In this document: positions 16,136 to 22,993 of the stretch, in pieces | How positions within the stretch are numbered: the stretch's first letter is position 1 | Layout: each line of letters begins with the position of its first letter | Source: Dysgonomonas gadei ATCC BAA-286 | Lineage (GTDB): Bacteria > Bacteroidota > Bacteroidia > Bacteroidales > Dysgonomonadaceae | Direction of reading: 5' to 3' | DNA: 53,214 nt | NCBI RefSeq assembly: GCF_000213555.1 | Contig: NZ_GL891979.1 | Location: 817,858-871,071, forward strand | Position numbers and translations under genes: made by a program | The notes under the pieces: model-generated | Told to the model about the DNA's origin: nothing | Seen by the model: only the letters and a program-made list of their open reading frames with translations | Database searches by the model: none

Positions 16136-17404
16136 TTATTTTTTAGATAAAAAGGTAGGCTTAAATGAAATCATCACATATGCCCAAGTTGGAAATTTAG
16201 TATCAATGTTCACTTGTTTTTTTACTGTATTGGTCTGATCCGTTTTGAAATAAGCACTCCAACCTCCTTGCAAAGTTATTTCGGGTGAAATGGTATAGTT
16301 CGCCGTGATATCTACTTCAGAACCAATATTCTTTTTATCTGTTGAACTTAATTCTTTAGTCAGAGAGAATGTGTGAAATGTTGCATCAATATTAAATTTT
16401 GAATTGGGCTTAAATGTAATGCCTGCATATAAATCAGATAACCCCTGTGTTGGTAAAGTAGCCCAATATTCCATTGATCCGTTAAATGAGTGGTTTACAC
16501 CATATAACTTGTTGAAAGTACGGTCTTTTCCTGATTCCATATCTGATTTCGATCCCGAAAAATAGTCTCCTCCTAGTGTTATGCTCCACTTATTTGTTAT
16601 CGAATATTGATTTTTTAGAGCCAATAGATAGCCTCTTAAACTTTTATCTTTAGGGTTGTGTCCAAATTGATAATAGGCTGTTGCATAGAATGAATATGGT
16701 ATTGTCTTATCTTTAAAACCTAAGTTTCCGCCTACTGTATTTCGATAACTCAACTTGTTTATCAAATCATTTGTTGTTCCTCGTTGAAAACCATCGTTAA
16801 CCCATAAAGCTGTGGCATCGAATTTTCCAAAAGATTTAGCCAGCCATATATAAGTCAGCATTTTATATGATTTACTTACGTCGTAAGCAGATTCATAAAG
16901 GACATCACTGCCATTGTTCCATTCACTTCCAAGATGTGCCTTAATACCTGTTTTAGTTTCATACTTCAGCAACAACAGATCGTGCGAATTGCCTGTATTG
17001 CTCCAATTTGCAGCAGAGAAAAGGCGTTTATCGTCATATTCGAGAGACTGACGTCCTAAGGTCGCCGAAAGTTCAGGAGTAAACATATATGCTCCCCATG
17101 CTTCGTACAATCCAAGAGAATTATTCGTACTATTAATACCTGTCTGACCATAGGTTCTTGAATCTTGCAATGTTATCTTAGCTTTGATTTTATCATCGCT
17201 GTAAATAACATTTAGTCTCGTTCGAAGAGAACCTATAGTTGCACTATGCAATGTATCTGCTAATGGGCTCTGAAATCCATTTCGATACTCTGCTCGTGTC
17301 CGTATTTCTCCGTCAATCTTTACTGATTGTGAATAAACGGGTCCTTGAAGAAAAATTAAGAATAAACCAAAACAAATTACTGAATAAAACTTTTTTTTGT
17401 CCAT
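16136..17404 (-). CDS. Outer-membrane beta-barrel of the alginate-export porin type
   Basis: A 422-residue protein with a signal peptide (about 1-26, 'FLQGPVYSQS') and a barrel body rich in alternating hydrophobic and polar strands. It ends in 'TWAYVMISFKPTFLSKK'. The region 'EAWGAYMFTPELSATLGRQSLEYDDKRLFSAANWSNTG' is typical of the alginate_export (PF13372) porin family, members of which are mostly annotated as porins with unknown ligands. It is second in the modE-porin-modA-modB-modC unit, 27 bases before modA. The inference is a route for molybdate or a molybdate complex across the outer membrane. The family is likely, the substrate a guess. Confidence 0.7.
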   Translation of the reverse strand: MDKKKFYSVICFGLFLIFLQGPVYSQSVKIDGEIRTRAEYRNGFQSPLADTLHSATIGSLRTRLNVIYSDDKIKAKITLQDSRTYGQTGINSTNNSLGLYEAWGAYMFTPELSATLGRQSLEYDDKRLFSAANWSNTGNSHDLLLLKYETKTGIKAHLGSEWNNGSDVLYESAYDVSKSYKMLTYIWLAKSFGKFDATALWVNDGFQRGTTNDLINKLSYRNTVGGNLGFKDKTIPYSFYATAYYQFGHNPKDKSLRGYLLALKNQYSITNKWSITLGGDYFSGSKSDMESGKDRTFNKLYGVNHSFNGSMEYWATLPTQGLSDLYAGITFKPNSKFNIDATFHTFSLTKELSSTDKKNIGSEVDITANYTISPEITLQGGWSAYFKTDQTNTVKKQVNIDTKFPTWAYVMISFKPTFLSKK

Positions 17405-17470
17405 AACCTAAATAAATTAAGATGAAATAGATCGATATAAATTGAAAAGAATAACGATTCGTAAAAAAAA

Positions 17471-17821
17471 TCAAATAAAGCATGCCAGTATATCATCTTC
17501 CATTTCAGAGATATACCTGTTCTGTTCCGAAACCATTCTCTCGAAACTTTCTATTAATTTGAATCCGAAATTTGTAATTAATGCACCACCTCCATTTGTT
17601 CCACCGCGTTGACGTGTGACAACAGGTAATGGCGAGATACTATTAAGTTCTTTGATTATAACCCATGCTTGCTGATAAGACATTTTCATATCTTTGGAAG
17701 CTCCCAAAATAGATCCACGACTATTAATCCGCTTCAATAGCTCAATACGTTTCGCATTGAGAAAACAACTTCCATTTTTTTCTATTTCTAGCTTAGATAT
17801 AATTCGAAAGGGTTGATGCAT
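17471..17821 (-). CDS. modE: ModE-type repressor, DNA-binding domain only
   Basis: A 116-residue protein consisting of the LysR-like winged helix of ModE: 'LLKRINSRGSILGASKDMKMSYQQAWVIIKELNS' is the helix-turn-helix, followed by 'PVVTRQRGGTNGGGALITNFGFKLIESFERM'. The two C-terminal TOBE domains that bind molybdate in E. coli ModE (262 residues) are absent. It is the first gene of the mod operon. Molybdate sensing would need another partner, such as the Mop protein encoded divergently. The family is clear; whether it represses or activates is unknown. Confidence 0.88.
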   Translation of the reverse strand: MHQPFRIISKLEIEKNGSCFLNAKRIELLKRINSRGSILGASKDMKMSYQQAWVIIKELNSISPLPVVTRQRGGTNGGGALITNFGFKLIESFERMVSEQNRYISEMEDDILACFI

Positions 17822-17844
17822 GTTCTATTTCTTTTCAGTATTAT

Positions 17845-17860
17845 ATCAGAAATCATGCCA
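17845..17860 (-). promoter_or_regulatory. Possible -24/-12 promoter of the mod operon
   Basis: The minus strand reads TGGCATGATTTCTGAT. TGGCAT matches the -24 element, but the -12 element is CTGAT rather than TTGCW. The GG-to-G spacing is the same as at nifH and the same GA replaces GC. The transcript would start about 12 bases before the modE ATG. Confidence 0.35.
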
Positions 17861-17884
17861 TTGGATGTAAGTTTTAGATATACA

Positions 17885-17915
17885 GCGATATATGATTATA
17901 TGTATAATGAATCGC
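17885..17915. promoter_or_regulatory. Imperfect inverted repeat, possible ModE operator
   Basis: GCGAT and ATCGC bracket a 21-base AT-rich stretch of alternating TAT/ATA, between modE and mop. The E. coli ModE operator is also an AT-rich inverted repeat with CG-containing outer arms, so this is a reasonable ModE operator candidate. Evidence is weak. Confidence 0.35.
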
Positions 17916-17925
17916 TCTCGTAAAT

Positions 17926-17939
17926 CTACATATATGTAG
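17926..17939. promoter_or_regulatory. Perfect palindrome CTACATATATGTAG in modE-mop region
   Basis: A 14-base perfect palindrome lies in the divergent modE-mop region, about 105 bases before modE and 180 before mop. Its arms CTACA/TGTAG recur in the hairpin at the end of modC (13919-13942) with a different centre. It could be an operator for either gene. The rest of 17822-18119 is AT-rich with no further clear signal. Confidence 0.4.
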
Positions 17940-18119
17940 TCTAATGAGATCGTTTTCACCAAAATGTAGATGGATTAAATCTTACGAATAAGGATATTCA
18001 GACATTTGATAAACTTAGAGAAGCTACTTTGGTGAGTTCAATGAAAAAGCATTCGATATAAAATAACAAAGACAACGGGTTTACTGTTATGCTATTATAA
18101 TCAATTAAAACTGTAAAAT

Positions 18120-18326
18120 ATGAAACTAAGTGCTCGCAATGATTTAAAGGGAACTATTACAGACATCAAGAGAGGAGCTGTAATGGCTAAGGTAACTATT
18201 GATTTGGGGAATGGACAAACTATAGTATCAGTTATAACGGTAGATAGTGTGGATGAACTGGAGTTAAAAGTCGGAGATGTTGCTCATGCCATAATAAAGT
18301 CAACAGAAGTGCTTATCGGGAAATAA
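18120..18326 (+). CDS. mop: Molbindin (Mop), single TOBE-domain molybdate-binding protein
   Basis: A 68-residue protein equal to one Mop/TOBE domain: 'MKLSARNDLKGTITDIKRGAVMAKVTIDLGNGQTIVSVIT' and 'LKVGDVAHAIIKSTEVLIGK'. Such proteins assemble into hexamers that bind several molybdate ions in the cytoplasm and serve in storage or buffering. It is divergent from modE. Because both ModE and ModC here lack their TOBE domains, this free domain may also act as their molybdate sensor. That last point is inference. Confidence 0.93.
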   Translation: MKLSARNDLKGTITDIKRGAVMAKVTIDLGNGQTIVSVITVDSVDELELKVGDVAHAIIKSTEVLIGK

Positions 18327-18347
18327 ACATTTTTGTAAATAAAATGT
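18327..18347. terminator. Small hairpin between mop and the convergent gene
   Basis: ACATTTT and AAAATGT form a 7-base-pair stem around a 7-base loop, directly after the mop stop and before the end of the convergent gene. The stem is AT-only, so it is a weak bidirectional terminator at best. Confidence 0.3.
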
Positions 18348-18680
18348 CTATTTATAAAATGTGAGGGAGAAGGTTTGTTCTCCCTTATCTTGCTTCATAT
18401 CGAATTTCCCCTTATTAAGGAGAGTCATTCCATTTAGTTGAGATGAAATCATTAACTTCTCGAGTATTATCAAACTATTATGTACATCACAATCTAGATT
18501 AAAGAAGCATTCTAAGAGGTTTTGATTATTGTCACAAACTTTGATTAGAAAAACACCGTGTTCTGCAAAAAACAAATCTTCATAGGCATACATAACGTCT
18601 AAGCCGATGGCATCTTTAATTATAAAACGAATTTTTTCTATATTGGGTATGATAATGTTTTTGTTTTCTATTGTATCCAT
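18348..18680 (-). CDS. Unknown protein next to a Nif11-like gene
   Basis: A 110-residue protein I do not recognise. It starts six bases after the stop of the Nif11-like gene, so the two form an operon. No signal peptide, membrane segment or metal-binding cysteine cluster is visible (only three scattered cysteines). The sequence alternates short strands and helices, e.g. 'DLFFAEHGVFLIKVCDNNQNLLECFFNLDCDV', and reads like a small alpha/beta soluble domain. Its position between mop and the Nif11-like gene suggests a role in nitrogen or molybdenum metabolism. The end is convergent to mop. Confidence 0.65.
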   Translation of the reverse strand: MDTIENKNIIIPNIEKIRFIIKDAIGLDVMYAYEDLFFAEHGVFLIKVCDNNQNLLECFFNLDCDVHNSLIILEKLMISSQLNGMTLLNKGKFDMKQDKGEQTFSLTFYK

Positions 18681-18686
18681 AATAAG

Positions 18687-18932
18687 TCATTTTTCGGGAT
18701 ATAAATTATATAGCCATTCTATTTGCTTAATTTTTAAAGCTTCATTCTCCGTTTGGCATTTAAATAATGATGCACTAATTGCTTCACGAAACTCTTCTTC
18801 TGTAAATGCAATCTCATAACATGCTAGTATAGTTATCAAATCAGTCTTTGATTTGCAATTATAACAAGATTTTCTAAAATCATTACTTAATTGAATATAC
18901 TTTATAAAAGCAAAAGCATTACTAAGAGCCAT
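18687..18932 (-). CDS. Nif11-domain-like small protein
   Basis: An 81-residue protein whose first 52 residues follow the Nif11 pattern (PF07862). A first amphipathic helix 'LSNAFAFIKYIQLSNDFRKSCYNC' is followed by 'SKTDLITILACYEIAFTEEEFREAI', including the diagnostic 'FTEEE' before the third helix. The remaining 30 residues form another helix. Nif11 proteins were first seen in nif gene clusters of unknown role, and related domains serve as RiPP leader peptides. There is no GG cleavage site, core peptide or modifying enzyme here, so the nif-associated type fits better. A -24/-12-like site precedes it. Confidence 0.6.
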   Translation of the reverse strand: MALSNAFAFIKYIQLSNDFRKSCYNCKSKTDLITILACYEIAFTEEEFREAISASLFKCQTENEALKIKQIEWLYNLYPEK

Positions 18933-18953
18933 TTGTTCTTTTGTTTTAGTAAT

Positions 18954-18969
18954 AACAAATATTGAGCCA
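18954..18969 (-). promoter_or_regulatory. Possible -24/-12 promoter of the Nif11-like operon
   Basis: The minus strand reads TGGCTCAATATTTGTT. It keeps TGGC at -24 and TTG at -12 with the standard spacing; mismatches are at three weaker positions (A5, R7-tolerated, C15). The transcript would start about 12 bases before the ATG, as at modE. Confidence 0.45.
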
Positions 18970-19252
18970 ACATTTATATATATGATAATGAGTGCTGATG
19001 TTATTTATTGAAGATTAAAACATACAAGAATGTGGGAAATTCTTCAGTAGGGTGGATATTAAAAATGAATTTACAGATTATGAAAGAAACAATTCTTGAT
19101 TTGTAAAATCACCCATTTTTTGGTACCGCTAGAAAATCATTTGATTAAAACCGTATAGAGATAATACAAATCATTTTTATAAATATAATTGAAGTTTAAT
19201 CTTATTTTATATATTTGCAAATATTGAGTCGCTCTTTAGTATAGTTAGAAAA
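18970..19252. other. Intergenic region between Nif11-like gene and integrase
   Basis: About 280 bases without a gene. It holds an imperfect inverted repeat at about 19072-19110 (TTTACAGAT ... ATTTGTAAA) that could be an upstream activator site or an old element end. At 19210-19217 (plus strand) there is a Bacteroidetes -7 element, TATATTTG, with TTG 18 bases upstream, pointing at the integrase end where no plus-strand gene follows. The region may be a recombination scar. Confidence 0.35.
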
Positions 19253-20398
19253 TTAAGCATATCTAAGAACCAAGCTGGTTTCTAAATCGTTACCTATTAA
19301 AAAACGAACAGTTCGTAATATGCTGGGTAGTAGTCGATAAGATGTTTTATTGTGTCTTGCAAGATGGAAGCTCAACTGCTTATCAATTCCACATAAAGAG
19401 CCAATTTCCTTCAAATATGCATTTACCTTTTGATTACTTGGAACCGGAAGTACACGATCATCAGATAATGCTCCTTCATATTTATTCAGGATTTTTTGAG
19501 GAATATCAAGCAAAGGAATAGTAAAAGACACCCCTGTCTTTTCTCTTTTACCTATTAACCAGAGTTTGTCATCAAATGATATACGAATATTTTCTTTTCT
19601 CAGATTTTTTACATCGATATAAGCCAATCCGCAAAAACAGGAAAAAATAAAAATATCCCGAATCTGATCCAAGCGCTTTATCGTTATCTTCTTGTTAATG
19701 ATAGATTCTATTTCATTCTGTGTTAAATAGCCTCGATCGACTTTCTTAATCCTGATCTTATAATTTATAAACGGATCACTCTTTAACCATCCGTTATTCT
19801 TGGCTAGAATAACAATCCGTTTAAAAAACTGCATAAATTTGGCTGTTGTATTCGGATTACATCCGGCTGTGGTCAAGAGGTAAACCTCAAAATCAGTTAT
19901 AAAAATAAAGTCGATTTCTTTTAATGCAATATCTGACCGATTGTATTTTTCTTTAATAAAAGAGGTTAGATGTTTTCTTGTAACTTCATACTTTTGATAA
20001 GTAGCCTTGCTTTTATTTATTCCAATCAGTTTCTCTACATCTTCATTATGCTTTCTGAAAAGATCAAGCAGCATCTGTTGCTGGATCTCAACACCAAAAA
20101 AGATATTTTTAATACGTTCAGGGGTAACAGAAACTTCTCTTTCGAGTAATTCTCTATAAATCTTAGTCATCGTTGCTTTGATACTATCAAGCACTGAGTT
20201 TGTGTTAATGACTTCCTGGGTTTTCCCGACAAGCTTACTTGCCGTTACATTCCATAATTTAGGATCAACATCAACCTTTGTTCCAAACTGGATCGATTTT
20301 CCATTCACGGTAATTCGTCCCATAACCGGCATCTTACCGTTTGCCTTTAATCCATTCTTTTTTCCATAAAAAAGGATACTGAATGTGGTCTTTTTCAT
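19253..20398 (-). pseudogene. Tyrosine recombinase (integrase), C-terminus degenerate
   Basis: A 381-residue integrase of the Bacteroidetes conjugative-transposon type. It has an arm-binding domain (about 1-95), a SAM-like core-binding domain (about 110-205) and a catalytic domain. The R-region 'CGLAYIDVKNL', the beta-hairpin lysine 'GKREKTG' and 'HLARH' are present. After that the protein diverges: the expected HTFAT...MLGHxxxxTTxxYA becomes 'NKTSYRLLPSILRTVRFLIGNDLETSLVLRYA'. The box II GH is GN, the tyrosine is shifted by one residue, and the chain stops two residues later rather than about 20. It is probably inactive, but it lies at tRNA-Ser and marks a former integration. Confidence 0.7.
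19284..19298 (+). repeat. Copy 1 of the integrase-flanking 15-base repeat
   Basis: AAATCGTTACCTATT inside the degenerate integrase C-terminus. It matches 20493-20507 (AAATCGTAACCTATT) with one mismatch, in direct orientation on either side of most of the integrase gene. Confidence 0.45.
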
Positions 20399-20492
20399 AA
20401 CTCAAAATTTAATTTCAAAAATACATTCAACAATCAAATAATGAGATAAATACAGAGTTCCAAAAATGGACTTCAAACTGCCTAAGTAAGAC

Positions 20493-20542
20493 AAATCGTA
20501 ACCTATTTTGATTTTCTGACAATAGGTTACGAATAGGTTACG
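20493..20542 (+). repeat. Cluster of AATAGGTTACG repeats upstream of integrase
   Basis: The 11-base unit AATAGGTTACG occurs twice in tandem (20521-20531, 20532-20542) and once inverted as CGTAACCTATT (20497-20507). A near-copy lies at the far end of the integrase gene. Short repeats of this kind near an integrase are typical of recombinase or excisionase binding sites in an att region. The rest of 20399-20667 has no gene. Confidence 0.45.
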
Positions 20543-20598
20543 CAGCTATGTCAAAAAATGGCTTTTTTATGGCTTCTATATGAAATGGGGATAAACGA

Positions 20599-20633
20599 AA
20601 AAGTCCCACAAATCACTGATTTGTAGGACTTTT
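20599..20633. terminator. Long-stem terminator after tRNA-Ser
   Basis: Two 17-base arms (AAAAGTCCCACAAATCA and TGATTTGTAGGACTTTT) with a single mismatch around one central base. A run of T follows on both strands, so it can stop transcription from the tRNA side and from the integrase side. Confidence 0.75.
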
Positions 20634-20666
20634 CTTGTTTTTGGCTTCTTTTGTCTTAGCCTTTCC

Positions 20667-20752
<86 letters not shown>

Positions 20753-20858
20753 AGTGTTCATCTTAACACTGTGCTTTTCCTCAAAAGCGATGCAAAGATA
20801 TGTACTTTTTTCTAATTCCAAAATAAATATCAGCCTTTTTTGCGATAAATCTGCTTCA

Positions 20859-21578
20859 TTAGAAGAAATGCTTGTTGAGGAAATCCATAAATTTCGCCTT
20901 ATATGATTCTGACACAGGAATATATTCCTTTCCGAATACAATACAGTTTCTTTCTATCGTTTTTATCTTATCCAGATTAACGATGAAAGAGCGATGTACA
21001 CGCATAAATTGCTTTTCGGGGAGTTTCTCCTCCAGTGACTGCATACTCATCAGCGAACTTACAGACTCCTTCTGATTTTCCAGATGAAACTTTACATAAT
21101 CCTTTTGATTTTCGATATAGAGAATATTGTCAAACTCTATTTTCTCCATCCTGTAGCCCGATTTCACGAATATACTCGTCGCAGGGGATGTAGAACTATC
21201 ATTTGACGAGGCGGCTGTCAGCTTAAACCATTCAAGAGCTTTATTCGCTGCTTGCAAAAACTCTGTATAATTAATTGGTTTCAATAGATAGTCCAGAGCA
21301 TTTAACCGAAAACCATCCACAGCATAGTGGTCATACGCTGTCGTAAATATAATCTTTGTAGAGGGAGGGATGGTCTTGGAAAATTCCAGGCCTGTTATCT
21401 GAGGCATATTTATATCCAGAAACAATACATCTGTTTTTCCGTTGCTTATTGTGTCCATAGCAGACAAAGCATTATTAAAAGTCCCAGTCAATTCTAAAAA
21501 GGGAGTTTTAGCAACATATGTCTTCAACAAATCTATCGCTAAAGGCTCATCATCTATTATTACACATTTCAGCTTCAT
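20859..21578 (-). CDS. LytTR-family response regulator
   Basis: A 239-residue regulator: receiver domain (1-120) with D9/D10, phospho-acceptor D55 ('LFLDINMP'), T80 and K100, and a C-terminal LytTR DNA-binding domain (about 140-237, 'FVKSGYRMEKIEFDNILYIENQKDYVKFHL'). It overlaps the end of the sensor kinase gene by four bases. Together with the kinase it forms a LytS/LytR-like (YehU/YehT-like) system next to an efflux operon, which it may regulate. Confidence 0.93.
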   Translation of the reverse strand: MKLKCVIIDDEPLAIDLLKTYVAKTPFLELTGTFNNALSAMDTISNGKTDVLFLDINMPQITGLEFSKTIPPSTKIIFTTAYDHYAVDGFRLNALDYLLKPINYTEFLQAANKALEWFKLTAASSNDSSTSPATSIFVKSGYRMEKIEFDNILYIENQKDYVKFHLENQKESVSSLMSMQSLEEKLPEKQFMRVHRSFIVNLDKIKTIERNCIVFGKEYIPVSESYKAKFMDFLNKHFF

Positions 21579-22687
21579 AATATATTATTTTCTTTCCCAA
21601 AATCGATTCTTAATAATGTAAAGAAACTGTTTGTCCGTTTCTCTGCGATAAATTCATGCCTGTTAGGATATAGAAGGTCAAGTCTTTTAGACAGGTTGGT
21701 TAAACCAATGCCGGAATTATGCTCTTCCATGTTCATATTTTCTTCTCTTTCCAGAAGGCTGTTCTCTACTGTACAAAGTACTCCTTTACCCGGATCTACC
21801 AAAATACTAACATCAATAAAACTTTCTTCACCATTATTTATCCCATGTTTAAAAGCATTCTCTATCAGGGTGATAAACATTAATGACGCAATCATATCAT
21901 GGCTGCTTTTGCCGTCTATCAGCACATTTAGTTTCACGTTAGCGCTAAGACGGAGTTTCATTAAATCAATATAGTTCTGAGTAAACGTCAATTCCTTATC
22001 CAAAGGAACAAATTTCTCATCATTATCGTACATCACATAGCGTAAAAGATTACTGAGCCTATGGACGGCGTCCTGCGCCCTGTTCTGATCGATAGCAATC
22101 AGTGAATATATATTATTCAGTGTATTAAAAAGAAAGTGAGGATTAAGCTGACTTCTCAAATTACGCAAATCGGCCTCTAGCTGAACACTTTTCGCCTTCT
22201 CAAAATTAATTGAATCCCTATACCAGCGAATAGTTGTTTTTATTGCCACAGCGAGTCCTATCACAAAAATAATAGATACATAATCGAATATGAAACGCAT
22301 CAGAAGTGGTGGTCCACCATGCTTGCCTTCCGGAAACCGGCCCATATGAGGCGGTTTCTTCCGCATACCTTGTTCTATACTCTGTACCACCTCCGGATCA
22401 GGACGCATACATTCTGATACAAAAGTCTGAAGGATTACCAGAACAGCTATAAGCGCTATATTTGTAACAACATAAAGAGCAAACTTCCTGTTGAATAAAT
22501 ATTTTTCTATCAAATAGGAATAATTTGCATAAAACAATATGGCAAATATTCCCATGCGAATAATATAATTATAATAAGGTTTATAATCAAATGTTCCTTC
22601 ACGCGAGATCAAGTATATCGGAACCAATAATGCAATTGTCCATATAATGATGTGTGGAAATATTTTTATAAAGTTTTTCATGCTCAT
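21575..22687 (-). CDS. LytS/YehU-type membrane sensor histidine kinase
   Basis: A 370-residue kinase. Four membrane segments lie at about 10-27, 40-60, 68-90 and 130-150, with a Pro/Gly/His-rich periplasmic loop between the third and fourth ('MRKKPPHMGRFPEGKHGGPP'), which may sense metals or small ligands. The His_kinase domain carries H184 in 'RSQLNPHFLFNTLNNIYSL', followed by an HATPase with 'ENAFKHG' and 'GIGLTNL'. The start is ATG at 22687; a second ATG is two codons in. It precedes the regulator with a four-base overlap. Confidence 0.9.
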   Translation of the reverse strand: MSMKNFIKIFPHIIIWTIALLVPIYLISREGTFDYKPYYNYIIRMGIFAILFYANYSYLIEKYLFNRKFALYVVTNIALIAVLVILQTFVSECMRPDPEVVQSIEQGMRKKPPHMGRFPEGKHGGPPLLMRFIFDYVSIIFVIGLAVAIKTTIRWYRDSINFEKAKSVQLEADLRNLRSQLNPHFLFNTLNNIYSLIAIDQNRAQDAVHRLSNLLRYVMYDNDEKFVPLDKELTFTQNYIDLMKLRLSANVKLNVLIDGKSSHDMIASLMFITLIENAFKHGINNGEESFIDVSILVDPGKGVLCTVENSLLEREENMNMEEHNSGIGLTNLSKRLDLLYPNRHEFIAEKRTNSFFTLLRIDFGKENNIL

Positions 22688-22757
22688 ATCATTTTAAAAT
22701 ACAGTAAGTTAAGTTTAAATGACTTAAGTATACATTTACGTTTGTTAACTATATTTC

Positions 22758-22780
22758 GTTAAAAGGTAACAAACGTAACG
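22758..22780 (+). repeat. Dispersed repeat, copy A
   Basis: GTTAAAAGGTAACAAACGTA followed by ACG. It resembles copy B at 22858-22880 and copy C at 52622-52644 with few changes. It lies 71 bases upstream of the kinase start. Confidence 0.45.
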
Positions 22781-22857
22781 TTTTTTTAGTTATCAGTGAA
22801 CAGTCATCAGTTAACAACTTATATCTCGTATCTCATATAACTTTCAACCTACTGCTT

Positions 22858-22880
22858 GTTAAAAAGGTAACAAAGGTAAC
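22858..22880 (+). repeat. Dispersed repeat, copy B
   Basis: GTTAAAAAGGTAACAAAGGT followed by AAC, in the same intergenic region as copy A. Confidence 0.45.
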
Positions 22881-22993
22881 ACATTATTCACATTTTATTA
22901 CTGTTACTTTTTCCGAAAACCAATAACGAAGTCAAATATCTCTGTACTTATAGCACAACCGTATAGATAAACAATTCTAGAGATAATTCAACC

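Larger units (their letters stand above)
22688..22993. other. Intergenic region between permease and sensor kinase genes
   Basis: 306 bases without a gene, between two same-strand operons. It contains two copies of a 23-base repeat (22758-22780 and 22858-22880) built from tandem GGTAAC units. No tRNA-like or clear terminator structure was seen. The promoter of the kinase operon is probably here. Confidence 0.5.

Noticed and set aside
18687..18932. RiPP precursor with a Nif11 leader
   Set aside because: No GG-type cleavage site, no Cys/Ser/Thr-rich core and no modification or transport gene beside it.
22758..22880. CRISPR-like or tandem repeat array
   Set aside because: Only two diverged copies about 100 bases apart, no regular spacing and no cas genes.
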